From: Charina bottae | Lineage: Eukaryota > Chordata > Lepidosauria > Squamata > Charinaidae | DNA: 64,000 bases | Direction of reading: 5' to 3' | NCBI GenBank assembly: GCA_023362775.1 | Contig: JALMGJ010000003.1 | Location: 291,001 to 355,000, forward strand | Shown here: positions 44,430 through 56,331 of the stretch, in pieces | Layout of the letters: each line of letters starts with the position of its first letter | Numbering within the stretch: position 1 is the first letter of the stretch | Notes under the pieces: generated by a model | Databases searched by the model: none | Told to the model about the DNA's origin: nothing | The model's input: only the letters and a program-made list of their open reading frames with translations | Program-made: the position numbers and the translations under genes

Positions 44430-45640
44430 TTTAATGCTTGAAATTTGTATATTGCTTTCTTTGACAAGGTGACTAGATTAGTGGACCAAGGGAATGCTGT
44501 GGATGTTGTATACTTAGACTTCAGTAAGACATTTGATCAAGTAGATAATAGTCTCCTTCTCGATAAACTGGAAAAATGTGGACTGGATGGTCCCACTACC
44601 AGATGGATTCACAATTGGCTGAACAACCGCAGTCAATGTGTGATCCTTAATGGGTCTATGTCCACATGGAGGGAGACATTTAGTGGGTTACCTCAGGGTT
44701 TTGTCCTGGGCCCAGTACTGTTCAGCATCTTCATAAATGACTTAGATGAAGGAATAGAAGGCATGCTTGTAAAATTTATGGATGACACAGATGGGAGGGA
44801 TTGCTAATATGACTGAAGACAGGCTCGAGATTCAAAAGGATCTGGATAAACTTAAAATTTGGGTTTATCCAACAAAACGTTCAATGGTGAGAAATGTAAG
44901 GTTCTGCACTTAGGCAGAAAAAATCAGATGTACAGATTCAAGATAGGTGCTACCTGGCTTAGCAATAGTACTTGTGAGAAAGATCTGGGGGTCTTAGTAA
45001 ACTACAGATTAAGAATGAGCCAGCAATGTGCTGCAGCTGCCAAAAAAGCCAATGCAGTTTTGGGCTACATCAATAGAGGTATAGTGTCAAGATCACCGGA
45101 AGTGATAGTACCACTCTATGCTGCACTGGTCAGACCACACTTGGAATACTGTGTCCAGTTCTGGTTGCCACAGTACAAAAGGATGCCGAGGAACTAGAAA
45201 GAGTGCAGAGAAGAGCAACGAATATTGCTTGGGGCTTGGAGGCTAAATCCTATGAAGGAACTGGGTATGTTTAGCTTAAAGAAGAGAAGGCTAAAAGGAG
45301 AAATGATAGCAGTCCCATACTTGAAGATATGTCACAGGGAAGAAGGTGTGGCTTTATTCCCCAGAGCACCCAAGGATAAGACAAGACCCAATGGGTGGAA
45401 GCTTTACAGTGTGGGATCCAAACTTGAACTAAGGAGGAATTTCCTGACTGTGATAGCTATTAAGCAGTGGAACAGCCTGCCTCCTGAAGTTGTGGCTGCT
45501 CCACCACTGGAGGTTTTCAAGAAAAGATTGGACAGCCATTGGTCCAGCATGGTATGAGGATTCCTGCACTGGGCAGGAGGTTGGATTAGAAGACCTCCAA
45601 GGTCCCTTCCAACCCTTTGATTCTATGATTCTATTTGGAT
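44430..45640 (+). mobile_element. CR1 LINE, 5'-truncated
   Basis: The ORF2 C-terminal two thirds is visible in several frames: [20 protein letters not shown] (palm motif A), [19 protein letters not shown] (motif B area), KFMDDTDG (motif C, first residue changed), then KVLHLGRKNQMYRF, EVIVPLYAALVRPHLEYCVQ and KQWNSLPPEVVAAPPLEVFK. The 3' end has gaagacctccaaggtccctt and the CR1 terminal repeat gattctatgattctat. Several frameshifts make it inactive. Confidence 0.92.
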
Positions 45641-45649
45641 GAGAGGAAG

Positions 45650-46024
45650 GCATTTTGGACATGTTATGCCTATTTCAATCAAATTGCTCTGCCTCCTCAT
45701 TGGTTCATGGGCTCAGTTTATTGACAGAACCTGAGCATCTTGTGGGTTGTCTTTTTCATATTTCCTTTTTACCCTACTTAACCTCTGGATAAATATCTTT
45801 ACCTACTGGTTAAAAGTACATCACAACCCCAGTGGACTGACCCATCTGGTAGATAATTTCAAATCTTCCTCGGAAACAGCTATCCAAAAGAGACTGAGCC
45901 TCTATGGGTTCTCCAGTGATGCCATCTTAGCCTTAGAGTCAGACCAAGCTAGATCACAAGGCAAAGGATCTTAGATATAGAAGGCCAAACAGAAATTGCT
46001 GCTTTTACTCGTAATATATTTGTC
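45650..46024 (+). mobile_element. Older unidentified LINE, segment 1
   Basis: Codes for peptide such as RLSLYGFSSDAILALESDQA in broken frames. The same element resumes at 51911 and again at 53379 after two younger insertions. I cannot assign the clade; a C-x-C...H...C knuckle in segment 2 suggests the C-terminal end of a LINE ORF2. Confidence 0.6.
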
Positions 46025-47167
46025 AATAATCAAATCTTACTGTTGGAGATCGCTTCCGGGTGCTGAGAATGTCGGTGCACTGAACCGAGCTCTCTGTCTC
46101 GGCTCCGCAGCTTTCCTGCCTGCAGCGGTTTTTAAAGAAGCAAAACCACTGAAATTTCCCCTTTGAAGAAAAGGGGATCAGAAGATAAACCAAAAGGGTC
46201 GCTGGAATCTCCGCTCTTTCCCAATCCCCATCTTTCCACCACGGGGAGAAGGAAATTGAAGCGACAAAAGCAACTGGAAGAAACATCGTTGCTGCTCTGC
46301 AGGAAGCCGTGAATTCTTTACAGATAAGTAGCACCTAAACTCAGTCTTTTAGTCACTATTTTATAATTGTGTTTATTTTAAATTTGCCTATTATTAGCTA
46401 AGATCTCTCTATGGACATGATTAATACTGCTGGTGCTTGTATAACTCTCTTGCCAAGAAGATTTGAGAAAACGGTGGGAGCCTAAAGAATAATTGACTTT
46501 ACTTGGAGCTAAGTGACATTGACTATTAATGAATGGCTTATTTACCTACTTGGGATTAATTTGTCTTCTTCTCTGGACTTTGAATTTGAATGGATTAATG
46601 GTCTGCCTTTCCTTTCTATCATTTTGAGGCTGCACTTTTCTCTTTTTTCTTTCCTGTAAACTGTTTGAACACTATTTGGATTATAAAGGATATTTTTTGA
46701 ATTCCTTTGTCTTGAATATCTTTTGGATTTTCCTTGCTATTTTGGGATTTTAATTGATTTTTCTTTGGAAAATAAAGACAGTCAGAGCTGAAGCTCTCCC
46801 TTCTTTTTTTATTTTGGATTTGTGAATACACGTTTGCTTGAGAAATTGGATTGTTTTCATGTTCTCAAAGATATTTTGACTACAGCTAAAGAAAACATCT
46901 GCCGTATTCTTATCTTCTATTTCCTATATGTGAGAACTGTTGAGCTTACCAAAGTACATCCTGCCCTTTTTTTAATGACAACTATTAAGAAAAGGCAGTA
47001 TTATTTTTATTCTTCGTATTTTTTTTATTAATTTTTTCTTTCCTCTTTTTGAATAATTTTTATTCCTCCCTCCCCTTTTCCCTTTTTCCCCCCTTTTTTT
47101 CTGTTTGTTGTTGTTTCCCTTTTTCTTCCGTCTCTTTTTTTCTCTTTACAGGAATACTATATACAGC

Positions 47168-48212
47168 ATGGCTACTGTGGCTGCAAGGGTGAAGAGAGAC
47201 AGAGATAAGGAAAAGGAAAAAGAGACTGGGAGGATGTCTACCGACTCCATTGCACCATCTTCAGAATTACCAACATCAGATATGAAAAAAATATTGGATG
47301 CGATTACAGTACTGAATAAAAAAATGGATGATTCAACTGCTACTTTGGAGAAAAAGATGGAAGACTCAATTGCCTCCTTGGATATAAAAATGGACAAAAA
47401 AAATAGATAATTTAGGCCAAGTAGACAAAAAAATGGAAGCTATGAAAGAAGATTTAAAACAAGAATTTAGAAAAGAAATACAAAATGTCAAAGAGGTAGT
47501 AAATATTTTATCAGGGGAACTTAAAGAGACACAAGGGCAGGTTCAGAAATTAGAGACTAAATCAGAATCTATTACTAAAGACATGGAATATAATTTAGAT
47601 GCTATTGCACTAGTAGAAATGAGAGAAAAAGAATTTATTTTGAGATTGAGAGGAGTTCCAGAAAAATCAAATGAGAATACGAGAGAATACATAGTTGGTG
47701 CCTTAGCCCAATTTTTACAGATAGAAGAAGAAGATCTGGAATCTGAAATAGATAAAATCTTAAGAGTTAACTCATGTTATGCTAGAGAGAAGAAAGTGCC
47801 AAGAGATATATTGATATACTTTGTGAGGAAAGTTACAAAAGAGCAAATTCTGAAGAAACATTATAGTACCAGATTAAACATAGCAGGAAAGGATATAATT
47901 GTCTTAAAAGAAGTCCCATTAAGAATATTAAGAAAAAGAAAAGAATACTCCTTCTTTACAGACAAATTAAAGCAAAATAACATACCATTTAGATGGGAAA
48001 GAATAGAGGGAGTATCCTTTACCTTTAAAGAGCAAAGATTTAAAATAACTTCCATTCTGAAAGCAAAAGCTTTTTTAGAGAAATTTATGGCAGATATGAG
48101 TGACGCATCCAAACTTCTGGAAGAAAAGAGAGAGACATTTAAAGACAAAGAAAAGAGTGAAGATTTATCGGAGAGGGGAGCTTCTGGAGTGGATTTAAGA
48201 AAGAACTTTTAA
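47168..48212 (+). pseudogene. L1 ORF1 (coiled-coil RNA-binding protein), frameshifted
   Basis: The first frame starts MATVAARVKRDRDKEKEKE and runs through Lys-rich heptads with repeated KKMDDSTATLEKKMEDSIAS units, an N-terminal coiled coil. It stops at 47408. A second frame (47433-48212) continues the coiled coil and then the RRM-like and C-terminal domains: LRLRGVPEKSNENTREYI, PRDILIYFVRKVTKEQILKK and FTDKLKQNNIPFRW. One frameshift in the A-rich stretch near 47400 separates them. Confidence 0.88.
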
Positions 48213-48225
48213 ATACCTAAATACT

Positions 48226-51200
48226 ATGGACTTTAAATACTTAACATGGAATATCAATGGGGCGAATTCCCCCCAAAAGAGAAAGAAAATCTTTCATTTT
48301 TTGAAAAAAATGAGACTGGATATAATTTGTCTAAAAGAGACCCATATTTGTAAAAAAAGACATTAAGTATTTGATTCAAAAACAACTAGGAGAAGAATTT
48401 ATTTCAGCTGGATTAAAAAAAACTAAGGGGGTAGTTTTGTATATACAACAAAAATTTAATCCAAAGTTAATATTGACTGATGAGGAAGGAAGGTATATTC
48501 CAGTGGAAGTAAATATACAAGGGACTAAAACATTGATGGTTGGACTCTATGCTCCAAATTTTGATAAAGGACTATTCTACAAGAACTTGATAGATAAACT
48601 TTTGGACTTATCATATGAGAATTGGTGTTTTATGGGTGACTGGAATGGGGTGATTCTCCCAATGGAAGATAGACATTCACAAAAAAATGTGAAACCTACT
48701 CAGGGAAAACTACCCCAAACTTTTTTTTATTTAAAAGACATGTTGGATTTACAAGATATTTGGAGACTTATGAACGGGAACTTTAAAGAATATACATATT
48801 ACTCAGAGAGATACAAATCATTTTCTAGAATAGACATGTTTTTGATTTCTAAAACTTTGACGATGGATGTTAACAAGGTTGAAATATTACCTAAAACCTT
48901 ATCAGATCATAATCCTGTTTTACTAACTATTAAAGGGAAAAGGAATATATTTCGATGGAGGTTAAATGAGTCAATTTTTCGGAAAGAAGATGTTGACACA
49001 TGTAAGAAAAGACTAAGAGAATATTTTCTATTGAACTTAAATAAGGACACTAGTACTCAAATAGTTTGGGATGCAAGTAAAGCTTATATGAGGGGTTATT
49101 TCATTCAATATAACGCTCAAATGAGGAGAAAGAAGCGAGAAAAAATTCAATTGATTTTGGATGAAATTAAAAACAAAGAGAAATGTCTGAGGGACAAACC
49201 GATGGATAACACATTGATAACTCAAATTAATTTTTTACAAAAACAAATATCGATGATCTTGGTACAGGAAATAGAGACCCAAATGAAATTTACAAAACAG
49301 AAATATTTTGAATTTGCAAATAAACCAGGAAGATGGTTAGCCTATAAGTTAAGAAAATAAAGACAAAAAAAATATAATTTCTAACATACAACATAAAGGG
49401 AAAACACTAGTGAATAATGTGGACATACAAGAAGCATTCCATTCTTATTATACAGCATTGTACAGAAAACAGGATGTTCAATTAGTTGAAATTGATGAAT
49501 ACGTGAGTAAGCAAAGACTAACCGTTTTAAATGATGAACAAAGAACAATACTTAATAACCCTATAACAAAAGAAGAAATGACAATGGCTTTTAAGAAAAT
49601 TAATAGTGGAAAAGCACCAGGTCCAGATGGCTTATCGGCAGCTTATTATAAATACTTTGAAGATGAATTATGTATTCCTCTCCAGAAAACTATGAATTCG
49701 ATTTTGGAAACAGGAATTATGCCAGAAACATGGAAAGAGGCCCATATTACATTGATTCCGAAGGAACAGTTAAATTTGAATTCAACAAAGAATTATAGAC
49801 CAATATCATTATTGAATAATGATTACAAGATATTTACAACAATATTAGACAAGATGATGGTATTCATGGTATTAGAGTTAAAAAGGAAGTTTATAAACTA
49901 AGAGCCTTTGCTGACGATCTAGTCATTACCTTAGAGAATCCACTGGATGGAATTGAATTACTGATGCAGAAATTGAAAGACTTTGGGTCGTTAGCAGGGT
50001 TCAAAGTTAACTTACAGAAATATTAAAATATTCTTTTAACCAAGAATATGAATTACCATCAACAAGAGAAACTGAGAGAAATGACAGGATACTCTATGGA
50101 GAAAAAAGTAAAATATTTGGGAGTTTATTTAACATCGAAGAATGTCAAACTATTTCAAAATAACTATATTCCACTTTGGACAGACATTAAAAAAGATTTA
50201 GATCGATGGGGAAAGTTGCAATTATCATTATTGGGTAGAATATCAGCGATTAAAATGAATATACTACCACGAATTTTATACCTTTTTCAAACACTACCTA
50301 TATTGACATCAGAGGAACCATTTAAACAGTGGCAGAAAGATATTTCTAAGTTTATTTGGCAAGGGAAAAAACCAAGAATAAAATACAAAGTCTTGCAAGA
50401 TTCAAAAGAAAGAGGTGGTCTAGGACTTCCGAATTTGAAACTATATCATGCAGCCTGTGGTTTGGTATGGCTTAAGGAATGGATTGTTCTGAAAAATGAA
50501 AAATTATTAAATCTGGAAGGACATGAATTAAGATTTGGATGGCATGGATATCTGTGGTATGATAAGGCTACAGTTAATGTGGACTTTAAAAATCATTATA
50601 TTAGAAGATCTTTGTTGAGAATTTGGAATAAATATAAACCAACTTTATGTTATAAGAGACTTTTATGGATTTCCACGCAAGAAGCTTTTTATAGAACAGA
50701 AGTAAGAAATAAAGATAAGTGGTTGACATATAAGAACTTTTTAAAAAAAGAACAAGGACATTATGTAATAAAATCAAAAGAAGAACTTGCCCAAGAAGGA
50801 TATGCTTTCCAATGGCTTTCCTATATGCAACTTACAGAGAAATTTAAATTAGATAAAAAAAATTGGAATTTGAACAAACTAAATCAGAATTTGAAATACA
50901 ATTATGTGAAACTGATGAACATTTAATTGCTAAAATGTATAAATTACTGTTAAAAGGAGAAATGGTGGAGGAACAAGTTAAAGATTGTATGATTCAATGG
51001 GCAAAAAATATTGGCCACAATATACAACTCCAACAATGGGAAGACATGTGGACTAAAGGATTAAAATTTACCTTGTGTTACAACTTAAAAGAAAACTTTT
51101 ATAAGATGATGTACCGATGGTATATGACCCCACAAAAACTTTCAAAAATGTACGGGAATATTTCCAACCTATGTTGGAAATGTAAAAAACAAGAAGGGTC

Positions 51201-51594
51201 TTTCTATCATATGTGGTGGACATGTGAAATTGCAAAGGAATTTTGGACTGAGAGATATTCATTGATGCAAAATATACTACAGATACGAATACCATTTAAA
51301 CCAGAATTTTTTTTACTCGGAATTTGGGATGTACAAATAGAAAAACATTTTTTTAGAATAATACAATATATGATTACGGCAGCAAGACTTTTATATGCAC
51401 AAAATTGGAAAAATCAAAGTGTACCAACAATACAGGAATGGATGTTGAAACTATTAGAGATGGCAGAAAATGACAAACTGACTTGCTTATTAAAAGAAAA
51501 TTCAAACCATTACTTTCTTAAAGAGTGGAAGCCTTTGATGGACTATTTGCAAAAAGCAGGAGGAGTAAAGCTTGCATGGGGTTTTGATGATTAG
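48226..51594 (+). pseudogene. L1 ORF2 (endonuclease-reverse transcriptase), broken
   Basis: Starts MDFKYLTWNINGANSPQKRK, the APE endonuclease N-terminus, then IICLKETHIC. It frameshifts at an A-run near 48355 and continues with LYAPNFD, FMGDWNGVI and LSDHNPVLLTI. The reverse transcriptase begins with GKAPGPDGLSAAYYKYF and NYRPISLLNNDYKIF. The next motif present is FADDLVITL (about 49905), so the section with palm motifs A and B is deleted near 49858. The thumb and C-terminal region follow (KYLGVYLTSKNV, SKFIWQGKKPRIKY) and a knuckle CWKCKKQEGSFYHMWWTC. It cannot be active. Confidence 0.9.
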
Positions 51595-51721
51595 ATCATA
51601 TATAAATAGTGTATACTAGACAAGAAATATATATGAATGTTATATGATTAGCCAGCATGTAAGAACAAACTATCTATTTTATCTTTATGACCATAGATAG
51701 ATCGGAAGTTATCTAATTTCT

Positions 51722-51726
51722 ATGTT

Positions 51727-51774
<48 letters not shown>

Positions 51775-51776
51775 TT
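51722..51776 (+). repeat. (TTTC)n microsatellite in L1 3' UTR
   Basis: About 13 tandem units of ctttctttc type, then a TTTTCT stretch. Confidence 0.95.
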
Positions 51777-51910
51777 ACTTTACTACACTTTTCTTTTCTT
51801 TTCTTTTTAATTTGTATTTCTATTTCTGTTTCATTTTCAACTTTTAACTTTGTATATTTAAAATTTAATAAAATTTATTAAAAAAAATAAAAATAATCAA
51901 ATCTTACTGT

Positions 51911-52208
51911 CCAAACCAGCTCCATATTTATATTATATCACAGTTCCCAAATTTAGAAGAGCCCTATCACTAGCCTGATTGAATGCCCTCCCTACAGCTG
52001 TTTTGGAAGGGAAATATAAGAAAATCCCATACGAAACCCGTCTTTGCCCATGACACGGGTGCTGTAGAGACCACGGCCCACACTCTCTTGTATTGTCAGT
52101 TTTATAGGGACATTTGCCACCAGCTGATTACCCCTCTTTTGTTTAAATTTCTGGGGCATTCTGACAATTTTTACTTATGGTTTCTGTTAAACAACGAAGA
52201 TAAATGTA
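51911..52208 (+). mobile_element. Older unidentified LINE, segment 2
   Basis: Continues segment 1 after the L1. Encodes YETRLCPCDTGAV-like sequence (read across one stop-free frame from 51995) with HTLLYCQFYRDICHQLITPL, a C-x-C...H-x4-C knuckle. The frame is interrupted at DKC by the TIR transposon. Confidence 0.6.
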
Positions 52209-53376
52209 CCGTATTTTCCGGCGTATAAGACGACTGGGCGTATAAGACGACCCCCAACTTTTCCAGTTAAAATATAGTTTGGGATATACTCGCCATATAA
52301 GACTACCCCTCTTCCAACGCACTGGGGAAAAAAAGCTTTCCCAATGCATTGGGAAGCGGAGTAGAAAGTAAAAAACTGCAGGGAGAAAACAGGGAAGCGG
52401 AGTAGAAAGCGAATAGTAATGCGAAGGGCGGCAGCGCGGGGTGTGTGTGTGAAGGAGAATATTGAGGGGAGGGGTGAGAAAGCTTTAATTACCTGGGCAA
52501 GGCACAGGGGTGAAGAATACATTTCCAAGCTTTAGCGGAACAAACCATGAAGGAGGAGGAGGAGGGTGATGGGGGGAAGTTTGAAAAAGCAGATCCAAGC
52601 GCAAAAGTTACTGAGTCATTTCAGCGGCGGCTGGAACAGTTTTATTGACTCCAGCCTCCCTCCCTCTCGCTCTCTTTCCCTGGCGATGGATCAGTGCGGG
52701 GGGGGGGGTCGGGAGGGAAGGGAGGAAACGGCAAGGGAGGGAGGGAGCGGAGGGTGGGACCAGAGGGGGGAGCGTTCAAGAGGAGCGGATTTAAAAGAGC
52801 GGGGGGGTGGCTTTAAAAATAAATCAGGGGCGTGAATTGCATCACCGCCGGAAGAATTAACACGCAGGCATCTGTATACAAAGCCCCCCCCCGCTCTTTT
52901 AAATCCACTTCTCTTGAACGCTCCCTCCCTTGCCTTCTCCTCCCTTCCCTCCCCCCGTACTGATCCATTGCCAGGGAAAGAGAGTGAGAGAGGGAGGGAG
53001 GCCAGAGTCAAAAAAAATGTTCCAGCTGCCACCGAAATGACTCACTAACTTTTGTGCTTGGATCTGCTTTTTCAAACCTCCCCCCATCATCACCACCACC
53101 CTCTTCCTCCTCCTCCTTCACGGTTTGTTCTGCTAAAGCTTGGAGATGTATTCTGGGGGGGGGGAAGGCCTGGGTGGAAAATCTCCGTGCTGATCAGCTG
53201 TGCGGTGGGGATCAGCTGTGCGGCGGGGAAGTGAAGTTGCACCCCTGCGGTGCGCCATCAGCGCTTCCGGTTTCAGCACCCACCCTATAAGACGACACCC
53301 GGCGTATAAGACGACCCCCGACTTTTGAGAAGATTTTCCTGGGTTAAAAAGTCGTCTTATACTCTGGAAAATACGG
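52209..53376. mobile_element. DNA transposon with 26-bp TIRs, fold-back interior
   Basis: Terminal inverted repeats begin CCGTATTTTCC and end ATAAGACGAC; 24 of 26 positions match between the ends. TA at 52207-52208 and 53377-53378 is the target duplication. The interior is GC-rich and largely a long inverted repeat (about 52505-52830 against 52870-53150). No transposase frame is present, so it is non-autonomous. I cannot name the superfamily with confidence. Confidence 0.82.
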
Positions 53377-53378
53377 TA

Positions 53379-53515
53379 TCTCTCTGAAAGTAGCAAAATT
53401 CTGCTACGTTTTGTGTAAGCTTCACCTACAAATGGTTGTTAACAGTTACTGATACTAGGGGATAACTCCGTTTTATGTATTTTATTGGTCAATGACCGAA
53501 TAAAGTTTATCTATC
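53379..53515 (+). mobile_element. Older unidentified LINE, segment 3 (3' end)
   Basis: The frame cut at 52206 resumes here; when one TA copy is discounted the codons are in register and run about 25 codons to TGA. The 3' end has ttggtcaatgaccgaataaa. Confidence 0.65.
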
Positions 53516-53955
53516 TTCTTCAGATCTCCAGCGTAACATCTTGGCTCCTTAAGAAAAGATTATATTAAAATGTATTATATTTTTTATAAGAATGATTTCA
53601 AATATTTATTGTGTTATTGATTGCATTCACAGTCTCAAATTTCCATTCAAGTAACTGCAGTTTTTGCATCAAACATAGTGATTGTGATGATTGAGGACTT
53701 TCCTTTTTCCCTGCCCAGAACTTTTATTTTCTGTCAGTTATGCTTTTACTGTGGCTAGTTCATGTGAAGGATATTCACCACCAGGAAAAATTGTATAATT
53801 AGAAAGAATTAAGAAATCTTGAATCAATATCCCTATGAGAACAAAAGAGCCACTGGCTGGCTTAATCTAGATCTTCTTAGGAGGATCTGGCACAATTGTT
53901 TAATGCAGACACCCCCTCCCCCAACACAATATTTTCTGAGGTCAGTCTGGCTTAC

Positions 53956-54170
53956 CTCAGCTGAGATATGGAAGAGAACCCCGCTTCTTCAATCTGCTCC
54001 TTGAGCTCCAGTAGCTCTTCTTCCAGTTTCTTTTTCTCTTCCAAAACTTGCTGAACCATAGATTTTGGAGAATGCAGCATCACCTGCTGGTTGCTTTCAC
54101 TCTTCAAAGTTGGTAGAGCAGGATAACTGGAACGGCCCATCAGATTGTCATCAATATTTCTCTTAACGTT
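53956..54170 (-). CDS. PDE4DIP: PDE4DIP, exon with EEKKKLEEELLELKEQIEEAG
   Basis: This 215-bp exon has acceptor acattctag and donor gtaagc. It encodes NVKRNIDDNLMGRSSYPA, LKSESNQQVMLHSPKSMVQ and QVLEEKKKLEEELLELKEQI, ending SSISQLR. It is a strong coiled coil. The last two bases join the G of the 43754 exon to make the Arg before KALLSLCLENAEL. Confidence 0.93.
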
Positions 54171-54564
54171 CTAGAATGTGCAATTATAATAAAAAGGTTA
54201 TTCCTAATGACAGAGTCACAGTCTTTTTGAAAATGAGTGGCTAAATCAGGCATAGAGAACTTCTGGGCCTCCAAGTTCTTGTTAAACTACAGCTACTGGC
54301 CAGTCTGCCTGAGGTTGCTGGAAATTGTATATCAGAAACACCTGGGGGTGTCACAGGCTCCCTGTCTTAGTGTTAAATAAATATAAATGCACAGTTCTAG
54401 CAAGAAAAATGTTAAATCTGGGCTTTTTAACACAATAATAACAAACTCTACATAATTTAATAGTGAGGAGAAGCTAACATTGAAAGAAATAGCAAGGCCT
54501 AGAACATGAATTCGGTCTTATGTAATCTACAGTATTTGCCTAGAAACAAGCTGCAGCCAAAATC

Positions 54565-54680
54565 AAAGTACTTTATTTCAGTCATTGACTAGCCTTATAT
54601 AACATAAAACATAGAAATAAAATAAAAGATAAAATAAATAAAACAAAATGGAATAAAAGAAAAGCTAAACAGCCAACACA
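54565..54680 (-). mobile_element. Tail of the unidentified LINE family, inverted
   Basis: Plus-strand ctttatttcagtcattgact is the near reverse complement of the gtcaatgaccgaataaag end at 53.5 kb. A-rich sequence follows. Confidence 0.4.
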
Positions 54681-55086
54681 GGTGAAACTTTCTTAGTTCA
54701 GATAAATCAGTTTGAAGACCAAGACTATTAGCACTAAGACTTCGGTTTGGAGACCATAATAAATATAGCAAGAAACAGATGAACAGGAGGGTTAGCAGTT
54801 ATTGCTATTACTAAACATTAAGCAAGGTTAATCAAGTCAAACTGTTCCAAGTGAGGTCCTGTCAAACCTTGCTGACTATTAAATAAAACTTGGTGACTTG
54901 ATAAGAGACTTGCTCTGAAGAGCTAGACAATAATTTGAGATAAAAAGAGTCAATATGGCCTGGATATTGAGTGAATGCAGGTGTAGCAGATCTCAGCAGG
55001 ACTAACAATAAAGAAGTATGTGGACTGTGGTTTTAGTGGCTCTGGACTTAGAAAAATTATATGGGATTTTCTGGGATCTGCCTTCC

Positions 55087-55705
55087 TGTTAGAGTTATTC
55101 TATGTCAAATTCATACGAATGGATTCCTTCACTGTGATATTCTTTAGCTGGTAAAGACAGTATTTTTCCATACAGTGTTCACAAAACATTCCACCAGTAA
55201 ACACCAGGTGTGTGACCTTCGCTAGCCAAAACATAGTGATATCAGTCCAAAATACCTTATCTCATGGGAACCGCTTTCTCGGAGGGGAGACAATGTGCAA
55301 CACTGCCATCTCATGTCGGTTTATAGTAAGTACAACTCTTAATGCATTGTCAGCTTGAAAATGTCCTGACCCACATATAGCCAATCAGAATGCTGAAACA
55401 AGTGTATATCTCAGCTATGAACTATGGGTCTATACTCTCCTCTCTTCTTCTTGACTTCTATCTGTCCTGTTGCCATGTACTCTGTTACTGAACTGTAACT
55501 ATGCCTGGCCTTTGTATGGGCCATGATTTTTGCTTCACATATGCTGATGGAACTCTGCGTATGCTTTGTTGTTGTTTTTTCTTTTGCAATAATGTACTAT
55601 ATCCATTATTGCCTTATGCTACAATAAAATATTGTTAGCCCTACACGCTGCACTCTGTTTGGATTACTCTGCGCCTGGACCCCATTAAGCCAGCAATATC
55701 CCACA
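55087..55705 (+). mobile_element. Solo LTR
   Basis: A 619-bp segment starts TGTTAG and ends CCCACA, with CTTCC at 55082-55086 and 55706-55710 as a 5-bp target duplication. AATAAA lies at 55623-55628, about 80 bases before the end, as expected for R/U5. No internal retroelement genes are attached. Whether it derives from an endogenous retrovirus or a Gypsy-type element is unknown. It lies in a PDE4DIP intron in antisense orientation to the gene. Confidence 0.7.
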
Positions 55706-56242
55706 CTTCCAGGACTGCAGTTTGCAGTGCAAGCTGTAGTTAATGTTGGTATGCTTTGCAATCCCAGTTGGGCAAATCTCTCTTTTCTGCATCAGATATG
55801 AAAACATTCAGGCTGAGGATTTAAATGAAATTGAATGAATGGATAATCCTCTGTGAAGGGCTCAGCGAACCTGGGGCTGTTTTAGAATCTATAGAAACAT
55901 GATCAGCACATACCAGCTACATTTCGCCCTAGATTTCCTTAATCTTGGAGTAGCCATATTGCAATCTCACACCTCTTGGGGAGGCCCTAAATTTTTCTTG
56001 GAGATTTGTCCCTCCCCTTCCCACCGCGGTTCCCAATTTTGAAGGAAGCAGAATACAGGACACAGAAAAGTCTGCTCTGCTTTCTCTCAAAGCATGACTC
56101 AGCAAATAGGGCCTCCACACACCTTGCCAATTACATGGCTCCTAAGAAACATAACAGAGTCTTCACACACCACATAGCGCAGAGTAAAGTCCTTGCCCAG
56201 CAGACATCTCACCGAACAGCTTTGAATGCTGTGGGGATTTAC

Positions 56243-56331
56243 CTGTAGGTGAGCGCCATGCTGTACTTCCTCTTCAATACTATCTGTAAACTCAGTGCTG
56301 GCATCTTCAGCATCCTCCGCTAGAGTTAGAT
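56243..56331 (-). CDS. PDE4DIP: PDE4DIP, exon with STEFTDSIEEE (first one in window)
   Basis: This 89-bp exon has acceptor catgcctag and donor gtaaat. It encodes DLTLAEDAEDASTEFTDSIE and EEVQHGAHLQ, ending in phase 0 to join the next exon. I recall a similar EFTDSIEEE in mammalian myomegalin. Earlier exons lie upstream, beyond the window on this strand. Confidence 0.88.

Larger units (their letters stand above)
46044..51891 (+). mobile_element. L1-type LINE, near full length
   Basis: AATAATCAAATCTTACTGT at 46025-46043 and 51892-51910 is a perfect 19-bp target duplication. The element has a 5' UTR of about 1.1 kb with poly-T tracts, ORF1, ORF2 and a short 3' UTR with a TTTC microsatellite and an A-rich tail. 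An internal deletion removed much of the reverse transcriptase and frameshifts break ORF2. It is inserted in an older LINE. Confidence 0.92.

Noticed and set aside
47168..51594. Active L1
   Set aside because: Frameshifts in ORF1 and ORF2 and a deletion of the core reverse transcriptase section rule out activity of this copy.
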